A stretch of 64,000 nt of DNA from Mesostigma viride (taxonomy: Eukaryota; Streptophyta; Mesostigmatophyceae; Mesostigmatales; Mesostigmataceae): contig RPFO01000079.1 of assembly GCA_009746045.1 (NCBI GenBank), forward strand, positions 4,176,271-4,240,270, given 5' to 3'. Shown here piece by piece: positions 11,847-22,609 of the stretch. Position numbers and translations under genes: made by a program. The number at the start of each line of letters is the position of its first letter. Position 1 is the first letter of the stretch. Below the pieces are notes generated by a model. That model ran no database searches, was not told where the DNA came from, and saw only the letters and a list, made by a program, of their open reading frames with translations.

Positions 11847-14420
11847 TCAAGTCCCACCAGAAAAGGGGTCCATGAGCCCTTTGAGCACAGGGTATTGTAG
11901 CTCAGCCTTGCTCTCCAGCTTGGTGAGGGCGTCTGCTGGGTTGTCAACACCAGGCACATGTTCAAGATGAGCAAGGTAAGACATCTCCTTCAGCAACAAA
12001 TAATCCAGATCCCTGCTCCTGGCGAGCTGTCTGTGCACAAACTGCACCATGCCCATGCTGTCTGTCTTGACCAGTGTGTGCAGCTGCAAGCTACAGGAAG
12101 CTACCTGACAGAGCTGGTAGAATAACTCCCTGAGGTAAAGAGCAGTGTGTAGCCCCTCACATATTGCCCTGCACTCAGCAATGTCACTGCTGGGCGTCAC
12201 CCTGTTCTGTAACCTACTGTACCAGCTGACCAGAGAAGTGTGCTCCTGTTGTAGTGTAATGAGTGCTGCTGCCCTACCCCTGACATCCGTCACCTTCCTG
12301 CTGTCCATGGAACTGTCCACAAAAAGCACCATGTTGAGTGGTTTGTACAAGTCCACAGCTGCCAGTATGAGTGGAGGTGAGCTCCTGACAGACTCAACCA
12401 CCTGCTCTGCCCCTACCTCAACCAGCTGAGCATCTGTGAGCCTACTCAGCACCAACAAATCTGGGGCACAAATGCTAGCTAGCCAAGCCAACATTCCCCT
12501 GATTGTGGCACACCTGGCCTGGGTAATGGGCTGCTGGAGGGCATCAATGATCTGCTGAGGATAGTTGTTGCCACCCTCCATCTTGATAAACCAAGTACCT
12601 GCCCTCTTGATCAGCGTGGCCTGCATTCCACAAAACACCATGGGCTCATCCTGCTTCATGTGCTGGACCTTTCCTAACTCAAACCTCTTCTGGATCTTGG
12701 ACAGTACTGAATCCACCCACTCAGGAGGCCCTAAAAGGTGCAGGTCATCTCCATGCAGAGATGCAAACACAGGCAACCCTTCATGAGTACTCTGGAACAA
12801 GCAAGGATCAACTGGAGACACAGTAAAGCCACAGTGAGTTTTCAGAAACTTTTCCAGGCTCTTTCTCCAGATGATAGGGCTGGACCTGAGACCCTCCAAA
12901 CCCTTGAGTATTCTGAGATATTTTGACTTGATCTCTGCTCTCCACACCTTGGGCACTGTTACAAAGAAGGGAGGGATATCACGCCACGTCTCCTTGGCCT
13001 GCTCCACATCACCTTTAAGAAAAGCCCTCTTGAAATCAATCAGCACAGAGCTGTACGCAATGCCCTTGACCAGGAAAGACAGATATATACACAGAACAAT
13101 CCTCCAGGTATCATGCAGCATCCCAGGCGTATACAACTCCTCATCTGTCAGCTCCCCCGTGCCATGGTACTCAGTCACAACTGGCCTCACATGTGGCACC
13201 TGCACACCGTCTATCTCCTTCAGCTTGAGCACAAACAAGAGCCTTAGCAACTGATGCTCCCTGGGCAACTCATCCACAGGCTCAGCACAGTTAGACACTA
13301 TCCAGTCATGCCCACTGGAGACAAACCCTAGAATCCATGCCTTAGCCATCTTGGGGCTTTGCATCAACTCTACCAACTGGTGCCAGGAAATAGGACTGTG
13401 ACCAGCAATCTGGTACTTGTGCACCCCCAAGTCCCGTGGATCTAGGGTGGTTGGGATGATCAACAAGTCCTCAGCAATGGGCTCCTTGCCTTCAGGCCCC
13501 ACACTCTGCTGCCCCTTCACAGCCTTGACTGCCACAGCTAGACCCTTGGAGTAGTGATATCTCTGGAGGGGCAAACTGCCATGACCTTCTAGTGCAAGCT
13601 CATCTGCTGACAGAGTCACTCCTGGCATGCACAAGAAATTCTGGCCCAAAATGGCAGGCCCCTGGTACCCTTCCACCACACAGAACGCAGTGGGGACACC
13701 CAGGATAGGCACAGTCACTTCCCCTAGGATCTTCATTGTTACAGTGCCCGTAAAGTCACTCACTGCCCTGCAGCCAGCCTTATTCACCTTCAGGCCCTGA
13801 GCATCCTCCACCCTGATGATAGACACCTCTGAGTTAGTATCCACTTCTAGGGTAGCAGCCCAGCAAGAACCCCATTCAGTCAACTTAGATACCTTGGGAT
13901 CCTTGTGCTTGTTGAACATGAGCGACCGGACAATGTCTGCCATGAGTGGCCTCTTGGACCCTGGTGCAGGCCCAGCCCCCGTTGGCTCCACCACAGGTGA
14001 TGCAGTTGCCTCCTGCACCTCATCATCATCAGAGGGATAGCCACCTCCCACGTCAGTGACAGGCACATCAACTACCTGGTCCTTAACCTGGCCCTCCAGC
14101 CAACACTGGGGTCCAGGCCCGTCTGCAGGCCAGATTGCATGTGGCTTGCGTTCCTTGACGTTGGCCCAGCTCAACCTGTAAACATGCCTGGGATTACTCT
14201 CCAAGGCCACAAGGCAGGAACGATTGGCATCTTCCACACAGGTCACCACCCCGTTCTGCCACTTGCCCCTCTTGCCCTGCATTGATGGCTCCTTCCACAT
14301 TCTGACCTTCAGCCCCACCTGAGGCCTCAGCACATTCCAGCCCCTATCCTTGCGTCTCAACTGAGCAAACACCCTGTCTGCTTTCCTCAAGCATGCCTGG
14401 ACCACTTCCTGGGCTAGCAT
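11847..14420 (-). pseudogene. Element B pol, protease-RT-RNase H part
   Basis: An 857-residue open frame. It starts with the integrase C-terminal region (MWKEPSMQGKRGKW, LSWANVKERK). A retropepsin-like domain follows (EVDTNSEVSII ... AILGQNFL), then RT (motif A LIDFKRAFLKGD, catalytic SLHGDDLHLLG, FCGMQATL) and RNase H (FVDSSMDSRK, IAECRAIC, KTDSMGM, VDNPADALTK). Asn follows Asp-Thr where Gly is usual. The first residue MLAQ is not a start: the protein continues from the integrase ORF at 14414-15385, and one base is missing here relative to B' (TTTGGATG versus TTTGGGATG). Otherwise the catalytic residues are all present. Confidence 0.88.
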
Positions 14421-15385
14421 CCAAACTGCAGTGCTACAGGATTGACAGCCACCCCGTCATAATAGTAGTTTATTCTGAGGTTCAACTGTTCTTCCACCTG
14501 CCTGGTCCACACTGCCCTCTCCAAAGCAGATGCTACCAGTGGCACCTTAGGTTCTGCCAGCACTACGGTCTTGACCTCCCTGATGGATCTCTCCACAGCA
14601 CCTTGCTGTCCATGGCTCTCCCTGGGCGTGACCAGCAGCTTGCATGGCAGTTGCTCCTGCTGTGACAGTAGGCACTCAAACTGAATATCAGCCTGTACTG
14701 TCTTGTACACCCCAAAGCCTGGTAAGAGAGTCTGCAAGCCCAGCAGCAGGGTATTCCCCTTCATATCTGGCAGAATCTGGAGCAGCCTGTACCTGCTAAA
14801 TCTGTCCACTGCCACCAAAATGTATAAGCCCCTGATATGCTGGACGTCTACCTGGATGTCCCCCTTCTCCCTGGCAGGCTCCCTAGCATGGGACCTTGGC
14901 TTCTTGGCAGCATTCTCCTTACAGGCACATTGCTCAGCTGCAGCCCTGCATGCTTCCCTCAGTGGCTCATCTCCAATCTTCCAACCAAACATCTCAGCCA
15001 TGGCTGTGTGACCAAAGATATTGTGCAGCCTGCGTCCAGCATCCGTGTAGCTCAGTTGCCTAGCCAGATTACGCACCTGGGAAGACGCCTGGACGGGCCC
15101 TGCGTGTGAGGACGCAACATCCACCTTCTGCATCTTGGATCCAGAGGACCCAGCAGACCCTCCCAGCAGAGCATCTAGGCTCCCAGAGCCAACCCTGTCT
15201 GGGGACCCTCCACCTGTTGACAGTTGAGGGGATTGTTGTGCTGCAGCATGCATGCAATCTTGTGGAATGAGAACATCAGTACACCCCTGGTGCTGATCAG
15301 AGGTGGCACCCTGCCCAGATTTATTTACATGTGAAGCTGTGTCCCCACAGGGTGTCTCACTATGTACACGGGACTGCTTCACTAG
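14414..15385 (-). pseudogene. Element B pol, integrase part
   Basis: Frame opens directly after the UGA at 15386-15388 (minus strand), in the same frame as the upstream zinc knuckle. It begins with a low-complexity linker, then an HHCC-like motif (LHNIFGHTAM ... CACK, with Cys-x-Cys rather than Cys-x2-Cys), and a catalytic core with D (QVDVQHIRG), D (VQADIQFE) and E (GAVERSIREVK). The Asp-to-Glu spacing is short (about 30-35). A missing G around 14418 ends the frame prematurely. It catalyses cDNA insertion in the nucleus in this family. Confidence 0.85.
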
Positions 15386-16706
15386 TCACTTCTGATCAGA
15401 CTGCCCCTTCTTCTTGTTTGGGCAATCCCTCTTCCAGTGACCTTCCTTGCCACAAGCAAAACACTTGCTCTTGCCAGACCCTCCCCCTGGGGCCTTGCTG
15501 TCCTGCTTGTTCTGGTTGCCTGAGGCCTGATTGTTATTCTGCCCCTGGCCACCACCCTTACCCTGCTGATGGCTGTTACGGTTGCCAGACTGGTTCCCCT
15601 GATTCTGGTTCCCCTGCTGACCCCTCCACCACCCTGGTTCTGCTCCTTCTGGGCCTGCTTCCTTCTCCTGCTGCCATACCGTGTCCCAGATGGGGTACGG
15701 TTCTTGCCCTGGCTAGCCTGAGACGCTGACCCTCCCTGAGAACTGATACCCTTGCAGGTAGGGACCCGGGTCCTGAAGTTTAGTATCACACGCTTCAGAG
15801 CCCCCCAGGTGCCATCAGTGAGATCACAGAGCTGCCTAGCAGTAGCCCTACCTTCCTCTGACAAGCCCATCTTATCAAGAAGTGGTCTGCTGCTGCCCTG
15901 ACTGTCACACTGAAGCCCTGCTTCTTGCCTGCCTCCACGATCAACTCAAACCTGGCCAGCTCAGCAGCCACCTCACCCTTGATCTCAAACTCATCAAATT
16001 CTCTCTTCTTTTCCATGGTGAGATTGTGAACCCTGTCAGAAAACTCCTCCTTGATGTCATCCAGGAACTGCAGCCAAGTGTGCCCCTCTTCAGAGCATGC
16101 CTAGCCATGTCATTGACCCTTTCAGACGACCCTTGTTTGCGGTGGAAGAGTGAAACACCCTGACAATATCCACACCTGCTGCGACAGAGCCCACAACTAG
16201 CTTCATGTCATCAAGCCATTTATCCAGGTTGTCTTGCTTCAGGGAGGGTTGAGCGCTTTCTGCCCATTCATGACTGTCACAGCATCAGAAAATGGACGGG
16301 TGCCAGGCAACACACTCCCCACACGCACTGGTGGTGCCTGGGGAGGGTCAATCCTAGCCTCCAAACGCTCGGGCAACATACCAGACACCCTATCGTGAAC
16401 AGCAGCTTGCTTTGCAGCACGCACACCTGGGGTGACGATGGCGTCCTCCTCACCAGGCGTTGTGAGCACCACTGCATCCGTAGGTCGCCTGGCACGCTTG
16501 ACTTTCTCCGCCTCAGCTTGCCCATCACGCCACCGCTTGTGTGTTCTCCCGGCTCTGGGGTCCATCTCTGGGATAGGTTGCCCAGCTGGCGCCTCCACGC
16601 CCCTCTCCTCCATCGCCTCCCCTTCCTCTCTGGCGATGTCCTCCTCTGCCGTTCGCTCCCGTTGCTCCTCGAATGTCGCCGCACCCCGGCTTGCCCTCCT
16701 AGGCAT
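15386..16706 (-). pseudogene. Element B gag with zinc knuckle
   Basis: ATG at 16706 (MPRRASRG). The reading passes through four overlapping frames, each change -1: 16706-16239, then the KREFDEFEIKGEV segment, then MGLSEEGRATARQL, then a Gln/Asn/Gly-rich linker and the zinc knuckle CFACGKEGHWKRDC, ending at UGA 15386-15388. Three of these shifts are shared with B'. This copy has one extra deletion near 16090 (CTCTTCAG versus CTCTTTCAG). Gag forms the particle; the knuckle binds RNA. It is unclear whether the shared shifts are damage, recoding or sequence error. Confidence 0.75.
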
Positions 16707-16774
16707 TATATACAATGGCTGCGACCAACTTTGCAACAAGAAAACAGCAAACTCTCCACCTATCCTCCACCCCC

Positions 16775-17739
16775 TCAAGCCTCGTTTTCAGACGAAGCTT
16801 CTCCTGCAACCGGTGCAGGTGCTGGCTCGTGGAACGGTCCCTCCACCGGATTCAATGGCTGCCCCTGGTCGTCGTGAGTAGGCACAGGCCTAATAACCAC
16901 CGGAAGCCTCAAACCATACGCGTAATCACGTATCCAGCGAGAACGCCCCCACCTCAACAAATGGGCCTCACCTAAACCAACGTTGTCGTCAATGTGGTAG
17001 CGATTAAGCTCGTCCCGCTGCGCCTGCTCACGGCCCTCCTGAGAGCCGTCGCCCTCGTGACGCCTCTGGGCCGGCTGTACTACCGCCCCTGCTGGCTGAT
17101 CTACGAAGTCGTAGAAGGCGTCGTCGGCTGAGACCTCTCGACCGCCAACCACGTCGACAGTCAAACTTAGCTGGTTTAACTCTCGGCGAGAATGTGGAGT
17201 ATCCCGACTAGTGTAGATGGAGAAGGGATTAAGAGTAATGAAGACACGATCAGCAGCGCCTCTGGTCAACTCTAAGACAGAGTGCGCCAGATTCTGGCAC
17301 TCTGCCACCAACGCCTGCGTACTGCCACGAACGATGGCCTCCCGCCTGTCCCGGGCGACCTGCACCACGTTTGGCACGCCGGTGTAGTCGTCCCCAAGGC
17401 GGAGATTGGCGACAAGGTCGTTTATCTCTCGGGCACCCCCGAGGCTTATGGCAATTATCTGCAAAAGCAGAGTGACCACCTGCTCAAACGCGAATGCGTT
17501 TGTGTGGCCAGCCCGCCAAGACGCTGGCAGCCTTCTGATGATTTCCGCGAGGTCCTCGCGAAATCTCAGCAGCTGCTCGGCTGCTCCTCGGACGTACTCG
17601 CCCGGTGCCGACACCGCACGAATATTTCGGCGCACTTCCCCGAGTCCTCGTGCCCTCCTGCGGGTACTGGACTGGACGCCGCTACCGTTGCTGCACGCGC
17701 AAAGGTGTTTGTCCTAGCTTCAGAGTCCGAATTCGACAT
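16775..17739 (-). pseudogene. Element B ORF0, unknown function, frameshifted copy
   Basis: Extra ORF between the 5' LTR and gag, starting 25 bases after the LTR (ATG at 17739, MSNSDSEARTN). The intact version in B' is about 321 residues. Here a base is missing near 17638 (CTTCCCCGAG versus CTTCCTCCGAG), leaving an ORF of 286 residues from 17635. The protein is charged, probably mostly helical, with an acidic Pro/Ala C-terminus. No catalytic motif, zinc finger or membrane segment is evident. It could be an accessory protein or an additional gag domain. Confidence 0.65.
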
Positions 17740-17763
17740 ATCCGTCGACCAGACTGTAATACG

Positions 17764-18407
17764 ATTTAGATGAACGCGGATCAGTGAGTTTCTGGTCTTC
17801 CCAAGATGTGATGAATGGAGCCATGGTTTCAACCAGCGGCTTTTAACCTTTACCACAGTTGCCTCACTACCCTGTGGTCACTAGCCTGAGGCGGCAGTAC
17901 CCACGGACGGTGTTGGGAAAAGACGCTTGGCCACTGCTGTGTCCGAGCCTTTCTAGGTCTCACCATTGCTGCCAGGCCTTGCACGCCTTGGCAGGTCCGC
18001 CACTGTCAATTTCCTTGGTTGCATCAATCCAGGACGTCTGTCCTTCCATGAATGACAGTAACGCTCTGGATTTATCCGTCATGACAAGTACCCGTCCATC
18101 CCAGGCCTGCAGGACTGCCAGTCCTGAAGTCCTGTGACATTCTTGGTACCATCAACCAATATTGACCACAGTACCTCCTAGTGACAGTCGGTCCTGTGAC
18201 ACGTAACGTGTGATGGTTCACCCAACACTGCCACGTGCCCTGTCCCTCACGTGTCCTTAGTCCTGGTACTGCTGTAGCGTCCGGCGGCATTACTTCGGGA
18301 CTTGATAACTCTCAAGTTCCTTGTCCAAATGAGGCGTCTAGCACGGCGTTGGAAAGGCCACTTCAAGTATGATATGCTTAGCATATTGCATCACCAATAT
18401 GCTAACT
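17764..18407 (-). repeat. Element B 5' LTR
   Basis: 644 bp, one difference from the 3' LTR. On the minus strand it ends CATCTAAAT and is followed by CGTATTACAGTCTGG, where a primer-binding site should lie. This does not match the initiator-Met sequence used by E1. Confidence 0.95.
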
Positions 18408-18542
18408 ATAACCACTTCCGAGCACCCAAGTTAATTCGGCCGAATTAACTTGGGTGCTCGGAAGTGGTTATTCCGGGCAAAATAGTGTTACGGACCGATT
18501 TGCCTCAGGCGGCAAAAGGTTCCGTCACTATTTAACGTAACT
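18408..18542. repeat. Element P repeat 1, right fragment with duplicated ATAAC
   Basis: 18408-18412 is the ATAAC TSD of element B; 18413-18542 completes the 206-bp palindromic repeat and matches 18751-18880. It contains the central palindrome around TTCGGCCGAA. Confidence 0.95.
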
Positions 18543-18674
18543 AAAACCTGTGCACCTTGGAGGTCAGGGGTTCGAATCCTCACTGAGGCAGCTCCGGCGC
18601 ATTTAGTGGTGCGTGCTCAGCGGCCTAGGCGGATGTCTCGGGCTCTTCGTCCCCCCTCCACGAGGCCAGGTTTT
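18543..18674. other. Element P interior (132 bp)
   Basis: Starts AAAACCTG and ends CAGGTTTT, so the interior also has short inverted ends. It holds a tRNA T-arm-like segment: stem AGGGG, loop TTCGAAT, stem CCTCA (18566-18582), followed by CTGAGGCA. The block GGTTCGAATCC (18569-18579) fits the RNA polymerase III B-box consensus. No complete tRNA could be folded. Confidence 0.7.
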
Positions 18675-18880
18675 AGTTACGTTAAATAGTGACGGAACCT
18701 TTTGCCGCCTGAGGCAAATCGGTCCGTAACACTATTTTGCCCGGAATAACCACTTCCGAGCACCCAAGTTAATTCGGCCGAATTAACTTGGGTGCTCGGA
18801 AGTGGTTATTCCGGGCAAAATAGTGTTACGGACCGATTTGCCTCAGGCGGCAAAAGGTTCCGTCACTATTTAACGTAACT
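18675..18880. repeat. Element P repeat 2: perfect 206-bp palindrome
   Basis: Every position pairs with its mirror around 18777/18778 (positions sum to 37555). The sequence runs AGTTACG ... TTCGGCCGAA ... CGTAACT. As single strand it would fold into one uninterrupted 103-bp hairpin. Confidence 0.97.
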
Positions 18881-20654
18881 CACACACCATGCACGCAAGG
18901 GGCGGCTGCACACACATGTACATCCACCGCGCACGCAAGGAGCGACTGCACACACACGTACATCCACCGCGCATGCAAGGGCCGGCTGCACACACACGTA
19001 CATCCACCGCGCATGCAAGGGGCGGCTGCACACACACGTACACACACCGCGCACGCAAGGAGCGACTGCACGCACACTTACACACACACCGCGCATGCAA
19101 GGGGCGGCTGCACACACACGTACACCCACCATGCACGCAAGGGCCGGCATGCACACACACGTACATACACTGCGCACGCACGGGGCGGCTGCACACACAT
19201 GTACATCCACCGCGCACGCAAGGGACGGCATGCACACACACGTACACACACCATGCGCGCAAGGAGCGGCTGCACTCACGTGTACATCCACCGCGCACGC
19301 AAGGGACGGCTGCACACAAACGTACATCCACCGCGCACGCAAGGGCCGGGCAACTGCACACACACGTACACACACCATGCACGCAAGGGACGGCTGCACA
19401 CAAACGTACATCCACCGCGCACGCAAGGGGCGGCTGCACAGACACGTACACACACCATGCACGCAAGGGCCGGCATGCACACACACGTACATCCACTGCG
19501 CACGCAAGGGGCAACTGCACACACACGTACACACACCATGCACGGAAGGGACGGCTGCACACAAACGTACATCCACCGCGCACGCAAGGGCCGGCTGCAC
19601 TCACATGTACATACACCATGCACGCAAGGGGCCGGCTGCACTCACATGTACATACACCATGCACGCAAGGGGCGGCTGCACACACGTGTACATACACCAT
19701 GCACGCAAGGGGCGAGTGCACGCACACTTACACACACACCGCGCACGCAAGGGACGCCTGCACACACATGTACACACACCATGCACGCAAGGGGCGGCTG
19801 CACACACACGTACACACACCATGCACGCAAGGGCCGGCTGCACACACACGTACATACACCACGCACGCAAGGGACGCCTTTACACACACGTACATCCACC
19901 GCGCACGCAAGGGGCAACTGCACACACACGTACACACACCGCGCACGCAAGGGGCGGCTGCACACACATGTACATCCACCGCGCACGCAAGGAGCGACTG
20001 CACACACACGTACATCCACCGCGCATGCAAGGGCCGGCTGCACACACACGTACATCCAACGCGCATGCAAGGGGCGGCTGCACACACACGTACACACACC
20101 ATGCACGCAAGGGCCGGCTGCACTCACATGTACATACACCATGCACGCAAGGGGCCGGCTGAACTCACATGTACATACACCATGCACACAAGGGGCGGCT
20201 GCACACACACGTACATCCACCGCGCACGCAAGGAGCGACTGCACTCACATGTACACACACCATGCACGCAAGGGGCGGCTGCACACACACGTACACACAC
20301 CATGCACGCAAGGGCCGGCTGCACACACACGTACATACACCACGCACGCAAGGGACGCCTGCACACACACGTACATCCACTGCGCACGCAAGGGGCAAGT
20401 GCACACACACGTACACACACCATGCACGCAAGGGGCGAGTGCACACACACGTACATCCACCGCGCACGCAAGGGGCGGCTGCACACACACATACACACCA
20501 TGCACGCAAGGGCCGGCATGCACACACACGTACACACACCGCGCACGCAAGGGGCAACTGCACACACACGTACACACACCGCGCACGCAAGGGGCGAGTG
20601 CACACACACGTACATCCACCGCGCACGCAAGGAGCGACTGCACACACACATACT
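18881..20654 (+). repeat. 40-bp satellite array 2
   Basis: Same 40-bp family and orientation as array 1, about 44 units. The first five bases (CACAC) are the right TSD of P. From about 19700 to 20649 it closely follows array 1 near 5750-6698. The array ends in ATACT, the left TSD of repeat H'. Confidence 0.93.
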
Positions 20655-21245
20655 AGTTACTGATTGGAGGCCATGGAGTTAGGAAACCAACCAGATACAC
20701 TAGTTTGTTACAAATACGTGCCTGCCCATAAAAGGCGGCAAGCTCATAAAACACAGTTTTCAGCTGAGAAATTCGTTCACAAGCTCCAGCCCGCTGGCAT
20801 GGCAGCAAAGTCCTACTGCAGTGGGTGGGTGGGTGGGAAGCTGCAAGGAGGACGCCTCCCCTCCCCTCCACCGCCCTTAGTACAAACCAAGCTCCACAAC
20901 CGGAGTACGGATGAGGGCCTTAAAGTTAAGGCCGGTAAGTATATGTTAAGTCGCCTACGGAGAGGGGTGTATGCCACAAAATTATTCTGGCACCAATACA
21001 CCCCTTCCGTCCTTTCTTACATGACACCGCCGGTACCCCTAATTAGGTGCCGCACACCTAACATTAGATAGGCACCACCGGCCCTAGCTCCTATTCCCTA
21101 TTCCCATTCCGTCATTTTTACTAGGTCGTTTTTCAGGTCGGGGGGTAAAATCCCCACATTAGATAGGAAACTATCTAACCGGCTGGCTGCCCTTCCCCTT
21201 GAGCCCCTTTGTCGTTCAAATATAATACGAGCATAAGCTCACCAA
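20655..21245 (+). repeat. Repeat H': 591-bp unclassified insertion
   Basis: Begins AGTTACTGATTGG and ends AGCTCACCAA, flanked by ATACT at 20650-20654 and 21246-21250, a 5-bp TSD. No terminal inverted repeats and no ORF of interest. It matches both ends of the following copy H but lacks H's middle; a (TGGG)n run sits at the point where the middle is missing. It could be a solo LTR or an internally deleted transposon. Confidence 0.75.
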
Positions 21246-21764
21246 ATACTAGTTACTCATTGGAGGCCATGGAGTTAGGAAACCAACCAGATACACTAGT
21301 TTGTTACAAATACGTGCCTGCCCATAAAAGGCGGCAAGCTCATAAAACACAGTTTTCAGCTGAGAAATTCGTTCACAAGCTCCAGCCCGCTGGCATGGCA
21401 GCAAAGTCCCGCTTTCCCCCCCTGGCCCGCGGCCGCTCCATGTGCTCGCCTCTGTCCGGTAATTCCCCCTCCTTAGGTCGGTACCTATGGCCGCTACGAT
21501 CCCTCCATCGGCGGCCGAGAGGGGGCCAGTTTTCGTTCCCCCGCGTAAACGCGGCGGTCCCCGCAGTGCCACACTTTGGATTTACGCCCCGCGCGGATAT
21601 CTGGTTTGGTAAATGTGACATGACTCGCCCGACGATGTAACTTAGCAAAATTCTGGCGCCCGGTGAGGCGCCAGTTCCCGCCCTCTCGTCTGCAGCACGA
21701 GGCTCCTCCTCCTCCATGCGTCGGGTACATGCGTCCTATGTATGACCCCCCCATGGAACGCATG

Positions 21765-22295
21765 TGTCAGGATATGCCCCAATATGCCTGACAGTCTTTT
21801 AATTGAGTGTGCTAGTTTCGGGTATACCGGAACTTATATGACTACTTTCTTCTACATTTTACTAAATATATTAGTTAGCTAAATATCTTAGTTAGCTGAC
21901 ATCCGTACCCTAGTGGTACTGTAACCAGTGGTACTGTAACCAGTGGTACTGTAGCCGTCTGACAAAATTTGCCTGGCTCCGCGCTACGCGCCGACCCTAT
22001 GTTCACTAAGTGCTGCCCTGGAGGCGCAATGTCCTTGTACTTGCATACTAGTGATCTGACGCATCATTTTAGTGTTGATGTAAGCCACCCACTTGTGTGT
22101 GGCGGCTGGATGCACTTTAACTTATACCGTAGATTATTTCCAGATCGACGGATACTGCGACAGTGTGTTTTTCCACTTAATGTTGCCCCTGCAATTGTCA
22201 TGGCTACCCGTTTGTACGCCGACTCAAAGTCAATATATAAAATCAGTAAAGCATTATTCGATCTTTAAGCCTGCCACCTGTCTTACATTCTGACA
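21765..22295 (+). repeat. E1 5' LTR
   Basis: TGTCAGG ... TCTGACA, 531 bp. Contains a TATA box TATATAAAA at 22234-22242 about 60 bp before the LTR end. It also contains three tandem copies of a GTGGTACTGTA-type decamer near 21914-21953. Confidence 0.95.
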
Positions 22296-22313
22296 TGGTA
22301 TCGAGCGGGGTGG
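22296..22313 (+). promoter_or_regulatory. E1 primer-binding site, initiator-Met-tRNA type
   Basis: TGGTATCGAGCGGGGTGG directly follows the LTR. Plant Copia elements use TGGTATCAGAGC, complementary to the initiator-Met tRNA 3' end; this is a close variant. Confidence 0.8.
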
Positions 22314-22609
22314 CCTACTAAATTGCTGAAACTGGTCCGATTTATCGGGCAAATTGACTCCCTGAATCCGACGTCGGCACTTTATGCCAGTCGTGCATAT
22401 CCTAGACGGGCTTCCCTGTATCGAAATTCAAGAACTCCAGTATTTAGACGATCGTCTCTACCTCGTATTTGCTGTTCTCAACCATCGTCGCATATTAGTC
22501 TTAATCTTTACCATTACGGATTGAGCGTCTCCGGCTTTCTCGGCTGTCTCCAGATTTTCACCTTGCCGAGACTCGGTTGTGACCAGATTTTAACCTTGCC
22601 GAGACAATC

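Larger units (their letters stand above)
10240..18407 (-). mobile_element. Element B: full-length Copia-like LTR retrotransposon, copy 1
   Basis: 8168 bp with 644-bp LTRs at both ends and TSD ATAAC (10235-10239 and 18408-18412). On the minus strand the order is LTR, ORF0, gag, integrase, protease-like, RT, RNase H, 3' UTR, LTR. It is nearly identical to B' at 45110-53280. The two LTRs differ at about one base (10811 versus 18336 region), which indicates a recent insertion. LTR ends are AGTTAG...CTAAAT, not TG...CA. Confidence 0.95.
10164..18880. mobile_element. Element P: miniature LTR-like element with palindromic terminal repeats, interrupted by element B
   Basis: With B removed, P is 544 bp: a 206-bp repeat (10164-10239 plus 18413-18542), a 132-bp interior (18543-18674), and a second 206-bp repeat (18675-18880). 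Satellite flanks give a 5-bp TSD CACAC at 10159-10163 and 18881-18885. Each 206-bp repeat begins AGTTACG, ends CGTAACT and is its own reverse complement. P resembles a TRIM (terminal-repeat retrotransposon in miniature), but because its terminal repeats are palindromes a foldback or MITE-like DNA element is a real alternative. It encodes no protein. Confidence 0.8.

Noticed and set aside
18502..18590. Functional tRNA gene in element P
   Set aside because: Only acceptor-like and T-arm-like parts are visible; no D-arm or anticodon arm can be formed.
20655..21245. H' as a Helitron
   Set aside because: It creates a 5-bp TSD and lacks TC...CTRR ends.
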